DNA of 64,000 nt, from contig NC_049981.1 of NCBI RefSeq assembly GCF_000003815.2, forward strand, positions 24,983,875 to 25,047,874, written 5' to 3'. The notes beneath the pieces are model-generated. The model made no database searches. It was not told where the DNA came from and saw only the letters and a list, made by a program, of their open reading frames with translations. Source of the DNA: Branchiostoma floridae. Lineage: Eukaryota > Chordata > Leptocardii > Amphioxiformes > Branchiostomatidae. This document shows, one piece after another, positions 1 to 10,597 of this stretch. The translations under genes and the position numbers were made by a program. Every line of letters starts with the position of its first letter. Within the stretch, counting starts at the first letter, position 1.

Positions 1-177
1 TTCCAAGTCGCGTGTTATCATAAATTTACATTCACCTTGAATACATCTCAATATCAACTCTAAAGTTTTGCTCCGCAATATCATCTTTCTTTTTTTTTTT
101 CTTTCTTCAGCATGGGGCAGCCACTCAAGCGATCTTAGCAACCTGATGAATGGATATTCATAACAGTGCGTGGGCAG

Positions 178-525
178 ATCGAATGTTATGGAATTATCAC
201 CTGCATGATACCTCAGTTTCATCTCAACAGATCCAACTTTACAATTAATTATTGTTATGTTGGCGTTACTCCAGTAACTATCTGATTCATTCTATTTTTG
301 ACGTCTTATTATCTCTCAAGGCGCTTACAATTACAAAGACTCTGTGCCAAGTCTCTGTGGGGAAAATCGAATATCGAAGGATTATCAGCTGCCTGATACT
401 TCAATTTCCTCTCATTAGTTTCAACATTACCATCAGTTGGCTTTGTGTTGGCGTCTCTCCAGGACCTGCGTGATCCATTATATTCCTGATGTAGTTTTAC
501 CTCTCAAGGCGCTCACAATTACTGT
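178..525. repeat. two-copy tandem duplication, ~188-bp period
   Basis: Two adjacent diverged copies can be aligned by eye. Shared blocks are the attatca-c-gc-tgata block at about 196 and 383, TGTTGGCGT at about 257 and 447, and CTCTCAAGGCGCT at about 317 and 505, followed by the same ACAATTAC. The offset between matching blocks is about 188 bp. The copies carry substitutions and small indels, so the duplication is old. No open frame is shared, and nothing suggests a coding origin. Confidence 0.65.
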
Positions 526-1329
526 GCCTTAAGATTACACTATTCTGGAGGGACCTGTTATAAATGCTGATTGTCATACGTAATTTGATGCTAACTGTGC
601 AAAGTTAGAGAGCTCTACTTTTACTCAAAGGCATATTATAGATCCTAAAGCTATCACATTTTCATTCACAAGCTCTTTTCCTCGAATAATCATGCACTCG
701 GTTGCTATATTTCAGTGTTAGTGCTGAGAAATCTTTATAAACCAAAGTTAGCAGTATAATGTAAATAACATGACAATACAGGAATTACAGTACACTACTG
801 TAACAGTAATTGAAGACAACGCAGAAGTCATGGATACTTTTATAAATATTATTCAACACTTGACGTAAAATGTGTTACAAGTGACTACTTACAAGTATTT
901 TTGAATGCTCGGCACTGCTTGATATTGACGGAATACATATTTTCTTATATCAATGTGCGATATTACAGCAAAGAATCTGTATGACTGCTAATACAAGAAT
1001 ATTGCATTGGTTAGACATTAACAGAAAACAAAAGTACAACAAGTAGTTGGGTGGTTAAGTTGTTCCGAATTTGTCAATATGATTGTATTCGAGTGTATAC
1101 TGATATGTACAGGTATATTCCAGTGTATATATTCACTATGTATCAATGAACCAATAAATCAATGAAACGTTCATCATCATCGACTTGATAGGCCATGAAA
1201 AGTACATAGCAGCCACAGACTAAAAACAAACAATACTTTGAACAAATGACAAACAATTTACAAAATATAGCTTCTATTGTTTAAACAATCTTAAGCACAT
1301 AGTATTTTAAAATCACAAGTAATTCTACA

Positions 1330-1460
1330 AGTATATATGATCCAGTTTGCATATTCTAGTATTATATTCCAGTATGTATGTTTCAGTATGAATATTGTAC
1401 TATGTATCATTCAGTATATATGTTTCAGTATGTATATCCCAGTATCTATATCACAATGTG
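1330..1460. repeat. degenerate short repeats of CAGTAT type
   Basis: The words TTCAGTATGTAT, CCAGTATGTATG, TTCAGTATATATG and CCCAGTATCTATA recur about every 16-18 bp. A weaker block of the same type, with CCAGTGTATATATTC, lies near 1110. This looks like decayed simple-sequence DNA. The short open frame across it is a by-product of the repeat. Confidence 0.5.
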
Positions 1461-2305
1461 CATATGCCAATTGTATGTTCGCACGAGCTCAAGAAAGTTC
1501 CCGTCGTTGCTATAGGTTTTATGTTGATATCTATTACAGCATTGTTGCTCTTATCTTCTTAATGAAGTATCTTAAAACTGTCTTTGTATTGGGTACGGTG
1601 TTGTGTTCCATGTGTTTTCTACGTATAGTGATACAGTGGTTACTCTTCAGAGTTTTACACATCTGATAGATCTATAATTTACACAGACAAATTATACTAC
1701 GAAAATTACATATATTCGCAATATCATGTATTTACATATTGATAACAAAGGGACCGTGCGAATGAAGCAGAGTTTTCTTCACATCTCATCCATGGCTAGC
1801 GCTAGGAATATATTTGGTTCAACTGTCAAAGGATTATGCAGTTGAGTCAACGTACAGTTATGTCCACTGTAAGACGCTGTCCAAATTGAGATTGAGGGTT
1901 GAGAGTTCATATTTCCTTTCACAGTTTTTACCTATAAGATCTTGCATAAAATCACAGTACTAAAATACACGTAATAAGTAAAAAGGTATTGTCCGTTGAC
2001 CTTCATTTCAATGTTATCAAATGTGTAAATCCCAAAAGCCCCTACGCGTTTTTCGCAAATTTACATGAATACACACAGGTTAAGTTGAAGTTGGAATATT
2101 TAACCGGACTCTGTACACTTTGTAATTCTAACCGTATAGAAAAGTAAAGTTCACTTTGTGTTAGACCAGTCATTCAGTTGATATACGTTATTATTTGAAC
2201 AGTGCTCTGGGTGTAGTTACACAATCTAAACAGTCACCAAAGACGAATCATTTGTATATATAATGACACGCTTCAAGAAAATTTAAGAGAGCATTCCAAG
2301 AAAAG

Positions 2306-2926
2306 TCAGACAGCTTCCGGTGAGACTTGATCAGCACTTTTAGCCGTTGTCGATTTCAAAGGCCTTTTGCGAGTTGACCGCTTGATAACGGTTCCCTGGC
2401 TCACCATCCGACTCTGGAAGCTAGACACGTTTAATCCCCTCATCATCATCAGTGTCCGGAAGGCCGCTCGAAAGTTCTGATTGAAAAAGCCGTAGATTAT
2501 GGGATTGATGGCACTGTTGAGGTAGATGAGCCAATGACACGCTGGATACACGTATATCCAGAGGACGTCTAGCTGATCAGGAGACAGTGATCCGTAATCG
2601 TTGATCATGGTGATGACATGGATGGGAAGCCACGACAGCGCGAACAGCACCACCACCGTGAGCAGCATCTTAATAACCTTCATCTTCCTCTGTAGGGAAA
2701 CTGCCTTGGCCTCGTCGGTTGCCTTGTCTCCACCGGGCGTCGGTTTGAACCAGACTGCCAACCCTATTTGAGCGTACAGGTACATGATGACCGTCAGGGG
2801 AATGATGAAGCAGCAGATGAATAGAACCGTGGTGTAAATCTTGCGCCAGAAGGCTGAGGTTTCTTGGCACAGCGTCAGAATGACTTGACCGTTCTCCACC
2901 CAAGCATTTTCCCGAATCAGCAACAC
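2306..2926 (-). CDS. NPFF receptor-like exon 4 (ECL2, TM5-TM7, C-tail)
   Basis: The exon is 621 nt, with acceptor TCTTACAG before 2926 and stop TGA at 2308-2306. It codes for 206 residues: ECL2 with the conserved cysteine, TM5 ([18 protein letters not shown]), a short third intracellular loop, TM6 with SWLP in place of the usual CWxP, TM7 with NPIIY, then a basic tail ([11 protein letters not shown]). No cysteine follows helix 8, so a palmitoylation site is not evident. Confidence 0.9.
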   Translation of the reverse strand: MLLIRENAWVENGQVILTLCQETSAFWRKIYTTVLFICCFIIPLTVIMYLYAQIGLAVWFKPTPGGDKATDEAKAVSLQRKMKVIKMLLTVVVLFALSWLPIHVITMINDYGSLSPDQLDVLWIYVYPACHWLIYLNSAINPIIYGFFNQNFRAAFRTLMMMRGLNVSSFQSRMVSQGTVIKRSTRKRPLKSTTAKSADQVSPEAV

Positions 2927-5926
2927 CTGTAAGATACAAAGTAGCATGTAACATGATAGAATGTGTCGTCTAAATGTGACGTTACGATTACGTAGTTACA
3001 GCATATATTGCAGTATCACGGATTGCACAATATTCAAGTGAACAATTGATTTATACATAACATAGGCATTTTAATAGCTTTAACCAGAGATTATTGCAAA
3101 TCCAAATAGAATTGCTGAGCTGTTAACTGCATTTCTACCAATAGAGAAGATATTGAACCTTCTAAGTTATGTATATTTATTGCCGCAGGAGCTAATGTTA
3201 ACCCATTGCCAAATTCAAAATGCTGCTAAGGGCTAGCAATGATTTCCCTCGATACCATCCAGATCCATACTATTTATTGAAGACAAAAGGTAAGAACCTC
3301 TATCATCGATTTCCATTAAGGTACTTTAAAAATCTTAAGTAGAATATCTTATTGAATGTGCAACAACCCCATATTTGTTCCTCACTTGCTGAAGGGCTAG
3401 TTCGCTTTTGCATTTATTTTGATTTCAAGTTTTGGAAACGATCACAATGGATTGAATATTGCATAGAACAAGGCGCATTTTTGTATATTTACCTGTGGGA
3501 TCATGAGGAGGAGGGATAGCATCCAAACGCCAGCGGTGACGTAGAGTGTGATCCGGCCCGTGAACGTGGTCGTGGTTGGGTACACTATGGCGTAGTATCT
3601 GTCATGGATAAGGTAAATCATTAAAAGCATTCAATGAGGGTCAGACATTCTGGTAATGAGATACGAAAGACAAAACTTAGTTGAATATGGCGAGACGTTT
3701 GAAATCGCAGCAACTACCTCTTGCAAGGTATTTACGAAAATTACTGGGCGCTACCTAAAACGCACAATCGTTTTTTATGAATCTAACTAGTTGCTTGAGT
3801 ACCTGTTATTTTGCGCTTTCAAAGCGCTTATCCTCGTTTTCTTGCACATTCATTTTAGCACAGAACAAGACATTACAATAAAAAACAATATTAACATCAT
3901 TAAACCCTCCTGTTATGCTTGGTATGTAAAGTACGGTTCCAAGAGACAACACAACCTTCCACTGGAAGCATGTTATTAAAAATGTATTCCATGTTTCACT
4001 TGAATATATTCATGAAACAACGATGATATATTCATGAAACAACAATATACCTCAATGTCTTACCGTGGTTACTGGAAAATATGCAAAAATGATTTTTCCC
4101 CAGAAACAGGAACTTTTTTATACTCATTTACCACCCATTTGACTAAGCCCAGAGATATGTTCTATAAGGCAGGCCAGAGGTCATATTAATTCGATCTGTA
4201 TAAAATGAAATGAGCTCTATATAGAATAAAACGTTTTGTGCTGCTGCCAAATGGCTCACGTCATAAAGTATAGTTCAGTCATAAACACCGTTTAGTAGAT
4301 GATTCCGTCGCCTCAACAGCTATTTCATGGCGAAATAAAATACAGTCACTATAAAGCTTTTATAGCGATTGAGTTGCATCAATGGTTAAACTGTAAGCTA
4401 TAGGGCCTTGACTGTTTTTATCTTACTTATTTCCCAAACAGATGCATTTTATACTACGCTGCCGTTTCGGTGCACATCATAAAAGAATTGCCTGAGCAAT
4501 TTAATCCATTTTGGGAAGTAGTTAAAAGGCCTTTTATATCAGCTGCTTTTTAGTGAATTCACTTGAGAACTGCCATCTCCGAGCAGCAGGGGTTATCCGG
4601 TGGTTCGAAACCAATTTCCTTAGCTTTCATTTAACTTAGGGGGTGTGTAAAGGCTTTCTGGTCTTCATAAAACCGTCCTTGAAATAAGTATACACAGATA
4701 TAAATACATTCTATGAGTAATGTATAACGCATAAATATAAGTCCAAATACGTCCATGTCGTAGCTGTCATGATATTTGGGCACATCCTATTAAAAACTGT
4801 ACTTTGTTGAAATTTGAAGTCCTTATACCTTTATCACATTAGGCGCGATTCGATCGGANNNNNNNNNNNNNNNNNNNNNNNNNNNNNNNNNNNNNNNNNN
4901 NNNNNNNNNNNNNNNNNNNNNNNNNNNNNNNNNNNNNNNNNNNNNNNNNNNNNNNNNNNNNNNNNNNNNNNNNNNNNNNNNNNNNNNNNNNNNNNNNNNN
5001 NNNNNNNNNNNNNNNNNNNNNNNNNNNNNNNNNNNNNNNNNNNNNNNNNNNNNNNNNNNNNNNNNNTGTGTTAAAGAATTGCCGTCGTTGCTTTATTATT
5101 CTGAAGCAAAGTTGAACTGTAATTTCAACGTTTCAACAACTCTTCAGCTACCTCCATCAGAGCTTGAATGAACTGCAAGGTGTCATATTTAGACAATGTA
5201 AGAGGTAGCTTTTAGTCGGCCATGTAATGATTTGGGGAGTTGTGTTTCAACTTAAGCACCTTATATTTCTAAAGTTGGTTCTAGAGTACAACTGAAAGAA
5301 ATTTGTATCGCGTTGTTTTATTTTGCTGCAGCAAAGTTTAACTGTAACTTCCAGCTCAATGAAAAGACAAGCAGTGGACGTTTATGTCACGAAATGCGCA
5401 ATCTACAAATCACTTTTGTACGTGTGTGTGATGTGATCATCGTGTTAGACAGATTGGACATGATATCTTCCCCCGCTTTGATGTTGTTAAGTCCAGTTTT
5501 TCTCTCTGTATTGAAAATTACTTTACAATGATTTGTGCTAACTATGCTTAACGATATGTTGTTTTTCTTATCAGAGGAAAACGATCATATCACACTACGA
5601 TATGACCCAACCTGAAACGGTAATGGATAGCAAAACCCACCGATTATGATGTTGTCCACAAGAGTAAATGGCATGCAGAAGACGGCTACCAAGATGTCGC
5701 TTGCAGCCAGGTTTAAGATGAAGTAGTTCGTCACTGTCCTCATCCGAGGAATCTTCGCCACAATAAAGCAAACTAAACTATTGCCTACCACGCATAATAT
5801 GAAGACTACGAAGTATGATATGACCAAAATGACAATGACTGGTATGCTCTGTTTTAGAATGGTGCCTGGGATTTCAAAATTGGTCACATTTCCTGGAGGG
5901 ATTGTACCGTTTTCCGTCGTGGCCAT
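2306..5926 (-). CDS. neuropeptide FF / RFamide receptor-like GPCR (partial: one exon in assembly gap)
   Basis: This is a class A (rhodopsin-type) peptide receptor expected at the plasma membrane and coupled to G proteins. The visible coding join on the minus strand is 5926-5641, [missing exon], 3598-3493, 2926-2306. Exon 1 gives the N-terminus, TM1 (GNSLV) and TM2 (NLAASDIL). Exon 3 gives the DRY-equivalent region (codons after the split Arg read YYAIVYP) and TM4. Exon 4 gives ECL2 with its cysteine (LTLCQE), TM5, TM6 (FALSWLPIH), TM7 (NPIIYGF) and the tail. The TM6-TM7 run with SPDQL, IYVYP, HWL and [13 protein letters not shown] is typical of NPFF receptors; QRFP or another RFamide receptor is the main alternative. 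TM3 is absent, and phases require a ~100-nt exon (length 1 modulo 3). That exon would fit inside the 208-N gap at 4859-5066, and I found no TM3-like sequence in the rest of the intron. The whole protein would be about 370 residues. Confidence 0.85.
2927..3492 (-). other. GPCR intron 3
   Basis: A 566-bp GT-AG intron between TM4 and ECL2. It is AT-rich, with no repeat or RNA gene seen in it. Confidence 0.8.
3493..3598 (-). CDS. NPFF receptor-like exon 3 (end of DRY, ICL2, TM4)
   Basis: The exon is 106 nt. The acceptor CATGACAG precedes 3598, and the exon opens with the last base of an Arg codon, so it starts in phase 2. It reads [12 protein letters not shown], then a hydrophobic TM4 segment ending LLLMIPQ. 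The donor CAG|GTAAAT lies at 3493/3492, phase 0. The next exon begins VLLIREN, which continues TM4 into ECL2 in frame. Confidence 0.85.
4859..5066. other. assembly gap, 208 N
   Basis: A run of 208 N, a non-round length, which suggests an estimated gap size. It lies inside the GPCR gene, where the ECL1/TM3 exon is expected. Confidence 0.99.
5125..5305. repeat. dispersed repeat, copy 1
   Basis: Matches 6871-7050 in the same orientation. Shared blocks include GCTACCTCCATCAGAGCTTG, GACTGCAAGGTGT (AACTGCAAGGTGT here), TTTAGACAATGT, GAGGTAGCTTT and GGGGAGTTGT. Inside each copy GCTACCTC and GAGGTAGC form an inverted pair about 60 bp apart. Confidence 0.75.
5641..5926 (-). CDS. NPFF receptor-like exon 1 (N-terminus, TM1, TM2)
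   Basis: The start ATG is at 5926-5924 ([11 protein letters not shown]). It has A at -3 and G at +4, a better context than the upstream in-frame Met at 5983, and it gives a short N-tail with N-glycosylation sequons at Asn6 and Asn13. TM1 has Asn49 (1.50) and TM2 has Asp77 (2.50). The preferred donor is GTGGGT after 5641, ending at the first base of the Gly96 codon, which matches where NPFF-type receptors continue into ECL1. A second possible donor, GTTGGG, follows 5612 and would add ten residues that do not resemble the family. Confidence 0.8.
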
Positions 5927-6870
5927 TATTGAACAGGCGTTGCTTCTTTGATACGGAGATGACAGGAAGTGTGAGACTTTCAATAGTTGGCTTTGTAATG
6001 AGTAGTGATTTTAGGATTATTTCTGTGTGCCTGGGCCGAGTTCTCTGGAGGACTAAGATTTCGCAAGTCTTGTCACACAACCTGACAAAATATGATGAAA
6101 GCTTTGAGAATTTTTTTCATCAATTTGGCCCTAAGGGAGGAAGCGCCTTGCTTTCAAAAGCAAGTAGTTTTTCAGAAGTGGTCACGACTGATCACTCAAA
6201 GACAGAATCCATCTGCCAGAGGGTTTGTTATTCAAATAGCTTTTAAAAAGCGGTGTTACTCTTGACTTCTACCGCTGAAAATGTACACAGCCGAAGCATC
6301 CTCCATCAATCCACTACTTAGGCTTGTTATGGCTCTTTGCAGGTGTTGGACTAAGATAACATAACTTTTAGAGCCGTGGTACATTAATGATGTTGTACAG
6401 GAAAGCTAAGGGACATGAATATTTGTGTCTTTGGCTAATCGTCTCCCTTGGGCCCTTCTGTCTTGCTTGTTATGATTCGTCTTCCTTCTTGTGAAATGTC
6501 TCGACGCAGCAATACAAGAAGATAGATGATATTCTTCCCGTCCTTGTAGTTCGTTGTTCGTTTATGATTGAAATCCCTCCCTGCAGATCTATGTGAACGT
6601 GAACACGACAGGAGCTTGTGTTGTAATGGTTGCTCTAGGCGACAACACGCCAGACGTCAACGGCTTGGGAAGCTGACTTCACCCAGCTATGCGACCTGTA
6701 TAAGCCAGAAAATACACAAATATTTATCATTATTGAAGGCTGACAGGTTGTGTATTGAAAACATAGTTAGTCCTACGGTTTGATAAAATGTATAATAAAA
6801 AATAGCTTTGCTGGTGACTCGGAATATGAATATAAGATTCTTATAACATAGCCTGGAATATTTTACCTAA

Positions 6871-7050
6871 CGACATTTCAACGTCAGCAAATATTCCGCT
6901 ACCTCCATCAGAGCTTGAATGGACTGCAAGGTGTAATGTTTAGACAATGTGGGAGGTAGCTTTGAGTCGACCAGGTAATGAATTGGGGAGTTGTATTAAA
7001 CACCTTATTTTTCTATAGTTGATTCTAGAGTTCAACTGAAAAAAATGTTT
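6871..7050. repeat. dispersed repeat, copy 2
   Basis: Second copy of the repeat at 5125-5305, same orientation, with several substitutions and a short deletion after GGGGAGTTGT. The inverted pair is longer here (GCTACCTCC / GGAGGTAGC). Confidence 0.75.
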
Positions 7051-7149
7051 TGGACTAAACGGTGAACAAGTAAGAAGTATTTACGCTTTCCTTACCGATG
7101 CTTTCAACAACGACCGGGAGTTTACAACGTACAGGTCGAACTTGAGCTA

Positions 7150-7245
7150 AAATATGGCACGTCTAGATTTCTGCACATGGTTTCATATCTCGGGCTGTTA
7201 CTTGAGATAATCCTAATGTAATTGAAAACTGGTAGTAAAACTGGC
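7150..7245. repeat. ~100-bp repeat, copy 1 of pair
   Basis: Aligns with 7627-7728 through AAATATGGCA, TCTCGGGCTGTTAC, GAGATAATCCTA and TGTAATTGAAAACTGGTA. Both copies are in the same orientation, about 480 bp apart. Confidence 0.7.
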
Positions 7246-7359
7246 CTAACTGACTCAACAGTATTCCAACATAAAGACGTGGATCTTTCCAACTAGATGC
7301 TTGACCCACCTACGGATACGAGCATCACGGATGTCAGAATTTGCATCAGTACCATGGAA

Positions 7360-7430
7360 TAGAGTGACACGGTGTTTAGGGTTACGGTTGTTGACTCAGA
7401 ACATGGATGTACTGAGTTCGAATCCTTGAC
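7360..7430 (+). repeat. possible tRNA-derived SINE fragment
   Basis: GTTCGAATCC at 7416-7425 is a perfect RNA polymerase III B-box, and about 30 bases upstream lies an A-box-like TTAGGGTTACGG. The intervening sequence cannot fold as a standard tRNA by eye. It is more likely a SINE head than a tRNA gene. No SINE body or tail was identified. Confidence 0.35.
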
Positions 7431-7626
7431 AAGTCCCGATGTTGTGTCAGTAAAGGTTCTTCACACCAGATTCCTTACTCGACTTCGCCTTGAGACGTTC
7501 CATTGTTTACCGAGTATGAAATCAAGACCTGTAAACATGTTTCCTTAAGCTTTGCTAATGAATCTCGACAGTTTCGGTAACAGATACCTTGGGTCAGGTT
7601 CTTGACTCAGCAAGGTACTATTCAAG

Positions 7627-7728
7627 CTTGATGAAATATGGCAAACTTGAATTTCTGAAAACGGTTAAATGTCTCGGGCTGTTACCTGAGATAATCCTAC
7701 TGTAATTGAAAACTGGTAATAAAACTGG
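7627..7728. repeat. ~100-bp repeat, copy 2 of pair
   Basis: See the copy at 7150-7245. This one reads GTTACCTGAGATAATCCTAC where the first has GTTACTTGAGATAATCCTAA. Confidence 0.7.
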
Positions 7729-9669
7729 TCTGATAGCTGCAATAAAATTTGATTCTTGACCCTTGAATAAAAATCTCTTATTCAAGGGAACATGTGGCAT
7801 TTTACAACCGTTCCCTTGTAAATTATTTGTCGCGGTTATGGAACTCAGATTTCCGTATCAGTGGCAACAAAACAGGAAATTGGCTGACTATGTATTTTAC
7901 AGGTGGGTTTTAGTTAACTGAAATATGTTGATCCCGGATACATGATTTTGATTAAGAAGTCATATTCATTGTTGAGATTTACGTTGTACAACTAATGGTT
8001 AATTGGTAATTAGCCGAATGAGTAATGAATTAATGTATAAACTATTTCTTATGAGGGGGACAAACAATTCATTGACTGTTTCAAAAACTTTGTTTACTTC
8101 TTAACGTAATTGACCATTCAATGAAGCTAGTCAGAACCTAACAGCGATCTCTTGTTCAATGGATTCGTCGGTAAGACTAAACTTCAAATTCAACGTCATT
8201 TATCACAATCATTTCAATTGTGTACCTTTCATATGTAGCTTTTCTCATTAGCAGCATGTGGGAAAGATTATTATGACTGACTTTAGTGTCTCTAACGAGC
8301 AAAGAATCTAATGATATTGATTAGTTGTGACCGCCATCGTTAGAGTTCCATTGTCTCGATCGTAAAGGGATTCATAGGCATTCGGCAACAACTCGCATGA
8401 GATGTTTTCAAGCAGAAAAAAAAAGTTGGTCGTTTAAGTTGGTAGTTCAAGTTGATCGAATATCATCAACAATTCTTACATAGAATACTGACCTTTAATA
8501 CATGGAACATGGATTGTAACGGTTTTATACGCACCTAAATTTTCCAATTCAGCCTTTTGGCTGCCAAGAGGGAGCAGGTGATGTCGTTATGACGAAATAA
8601 ACCAAAGATTCAAATACATATTGCATTTATATGGCATTTCATTTTAAATCAACGATGTATAACTCTCACCCTTAGCTATCTAACGTACTTGTACCATCTA
8701 ATTCCCTCGCCCACATACCAAAACGACATGCATGATGAATTTGCAAGGCGACATGAGAGGATGATTTTTCAATTTGGGTGTAACATTCATTAGGGACTGA
8801 GCACGACAGCCTTAACATCAATTATTACATTTATTAACAAGTAATGTATATTTGATTACATATTTGATGACGAACACCGTGTTACACGGCAATTCGTTTT
8901 ACTTATTACGCCCCTATCATGGACCTTTGCCAACAGAGAAATCATTATGGGCAAGTCTTGTAAGGTACCGAAGGGTTAATGACGTGGCATGGCATGACAG
9001 AAATGCACGCTGTTAAAAGTGAACCGGTAATTTTTGCATTGTGTACATACTGTTTACTCTGAGTACCAGTTGACTTCAGTGCAACATTTATAACAGCCTC
9101 AGCCTTAGGTAATACAGAATAAAACAGAACAATAATTAATTGCATTCAAAAAACACTTGATAAATACACTGAATTCCGTATTCATCCTGAATATCACTAT
9201 TCCAAATTAAATAATTTCAGGATAAATTTTTTTTTCAAAATTCAACATCAGTTGACTATGATTATAGAGACATTCATGTACCAATAGTTACCGTTATACA
9301 TGTGGTAAACAGCAGTCAAGCCTTCATTCAATGAATATTGAAATGCATTTCAGTCATTGTTCACACATGCGTCAATGAATCTCTATGGTATCAGTCGTGC
9401 TAGCTACAGAGTCATAAATCTGAGGCTATATTTTGAGGTATATATTGAGGTGTTAATTGTTTTTCTACTAATAACATCGTAGCTTGGAACTAATTCCCAC
9501 CACGTACTGTAAAGGCCATCCTTATCGAATAGCTTGAAACAATGGTTACAGCTAGATGTGCAAACGTTAGGTGTGACATGCCATTCAGTGTGATTTAACC
9601 AACTACAGAAGAAGCTGGTGTGTTACCCACTCAACGTTATACCGTCTATACAGATGCAGATAACTATGG

Positions 9670-10592
9670 CAGTGGCGGCGGCACCGGGGGGGGGGGCAGG
9701 GGGGGGGCGGCTGCCCCCTCGAAAAATATGTTGGGGGGGGGGGCGTCGCCCTCCCAAAAAATCAAGCTGAAACCTTGTGTATTTTTTTGATGATGGATAT
9801 TTCATTAAATCACGCTAGTCTAACGGCAAGATTTACGCCTGAAAACGCAAGAAATCATGTTTCAGAGAGTCCCAATTTCAAAATTTCGCCAGAGTTCCCT
9901 TGTGACGGCTCACGTCTTCGGCCATGTCGGCGCAAGACAATATGTTGCGGGAGCGTCGCTCTCAAAAACCTTATAAACTAATGGAAATTTTGCTATCGTA
10001 CTTAGCTTAGTTAACAAGCAGAATGTGGCCCTCAAATGCAGGAAATGACGTTTGAGGCGGTCAAGATTTCAAAATTTTCTCCGGACCTCCCTAGCGATGA
10101 CTTGTGCCTCCGGCGCTCACAACGACATGGTGAATTTGTTGCTTGAGGCGTGGATCATCGCCCTCAAACATCTCTTTCTTTGACAAAAATGTCATTAGAT
10201 TTAGCATAGTCCCTACGCAAAATTTGTCCTTCAAAATACAGAAAATGGCGTTTCAGAGGGTGCAGATTTTAAAACTTCCCCAGACCAACCTTGCGACAGC
10301 TTGCACCCTCGGCACTCGAAATCGTGAATATATTTCTGGGGCATCGCCCTCGTTAAAACCATGTGTCTTTCTAACAGAATTGTCATCAAAGTTAGCTTAG
10401 TCTGGCAGCAAAATTTGCCCGTCGAAACGCATGAAATGGTGTTTTAGAGGGTCAAGATTTCAAATTTTCCTAGGATGGTTGCGCCTCTGGATCCCGCGCG
10501 ACGGGTAGCGCCTTCGGCGCTACAAGTGCCGCAAAGTTCTGTCAGTAAAAGTTCGCCCCCCCCCCAAACGAAATTTGCTGCTGCCGCCTCTG
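9670..10592. mobile_element. 923-bp non-autonomous TIR element with TATGG target duplication
   Basis: The left end starts CAGTGGCGGCGGCAC. The right end, read on the minus strand, starts CAGAGGCGGCAGCAG. These are terminal inverted repeats of about 15 bp, each followed inward by a long G run (minus strand at the right end). Both ends abut an identical TATGG (9665-9669 and 10593-10597), a 5-bp target site duplication. CAG-type termini suggest a hAT-related DNA transposon, but classical hAT duplications are 8 bp, so the superfamily is uncertain. No transposase is encoded; the interior is a ~200-bp tandem array. It would depend on enzymes supplied in trans. Confidence 0.7.
9742..10545. repeat. 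internal tandem array, ~4 units of ~190-210 bp
   Basis: Inside the 923-bp element. Each unit has a GCGTCGCCCTC-like start (about 9742, 9951, 10153, 10341), then a TTAGCTTAGT-like block, a CGCAAGAAATCATG / GCAGGAAATGACG / ACAGAAAATGGCG / GCATGAAATGGTG block, AGAGGGTCAAGATTTCAAA-like words and a GCTC-CG-CTTCGGC-like segment. Units are clearly diverged. Confidence 0.7.
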
Positions 10593-10597
10593 TATGG

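Larger units (their letters stand above)
1..2305. other. 3' flank of the GPCR gene, no gene seen
   Basis: No exon is supported here on either strand. The stretch is AT-rich and lies downstream of the GPCR stop codon at 2306-2308 on the minus strand. It contains a two-copy ~188-bp tandem duplication (about 178-525) and a patch of short CAGTAT-type repeats (about 1330-1460), listed separately. I found no convincing minus-strand AATAAA polyadenylation signal in the first few hundred bases after the stop codon. Confidence 0.6.
3599..5640 (-). other. GPCR intron region containing the unseen exon 2
   Basis: This interval should contain intron 1, exon 2 (ECL1, TM3) and intron 2. I saw no TM3-like reading frame in the readable parts. 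It holds the 208-N gap and one copy of a dispersed repeat (5125-5305). Confidence 0.65.
5984..9664. other. 5' flank of the GPCR gene, no gene seen
   Basis: No exon is supported. The stretch holds the second dispersed-repeat copy (6871-7050), a pair of related ~100-bp repeats (7150-7245 and 7627-7728) and a possible tRNA-derived SINE fragment (7360-7430). The GPCR promoter should lie near 5.9-6.3 kb, but I see no convincing TATA box. Confidence 0.6.

Noticed and set aside
5585-5983. Upstream GPCR start at 5983 (MKVSHF...)
   Set aside because: In frame, but a weaker start than the ATG at 5926, and the extra residues do not resemble receptor N-termini. Probably 5' UTR.
7360-7430. tRNA gene with a B-box at 7416-7425
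   Set aside because: No acceptor or anticodon stems can be formed; kept only as a possible SINE fragment.
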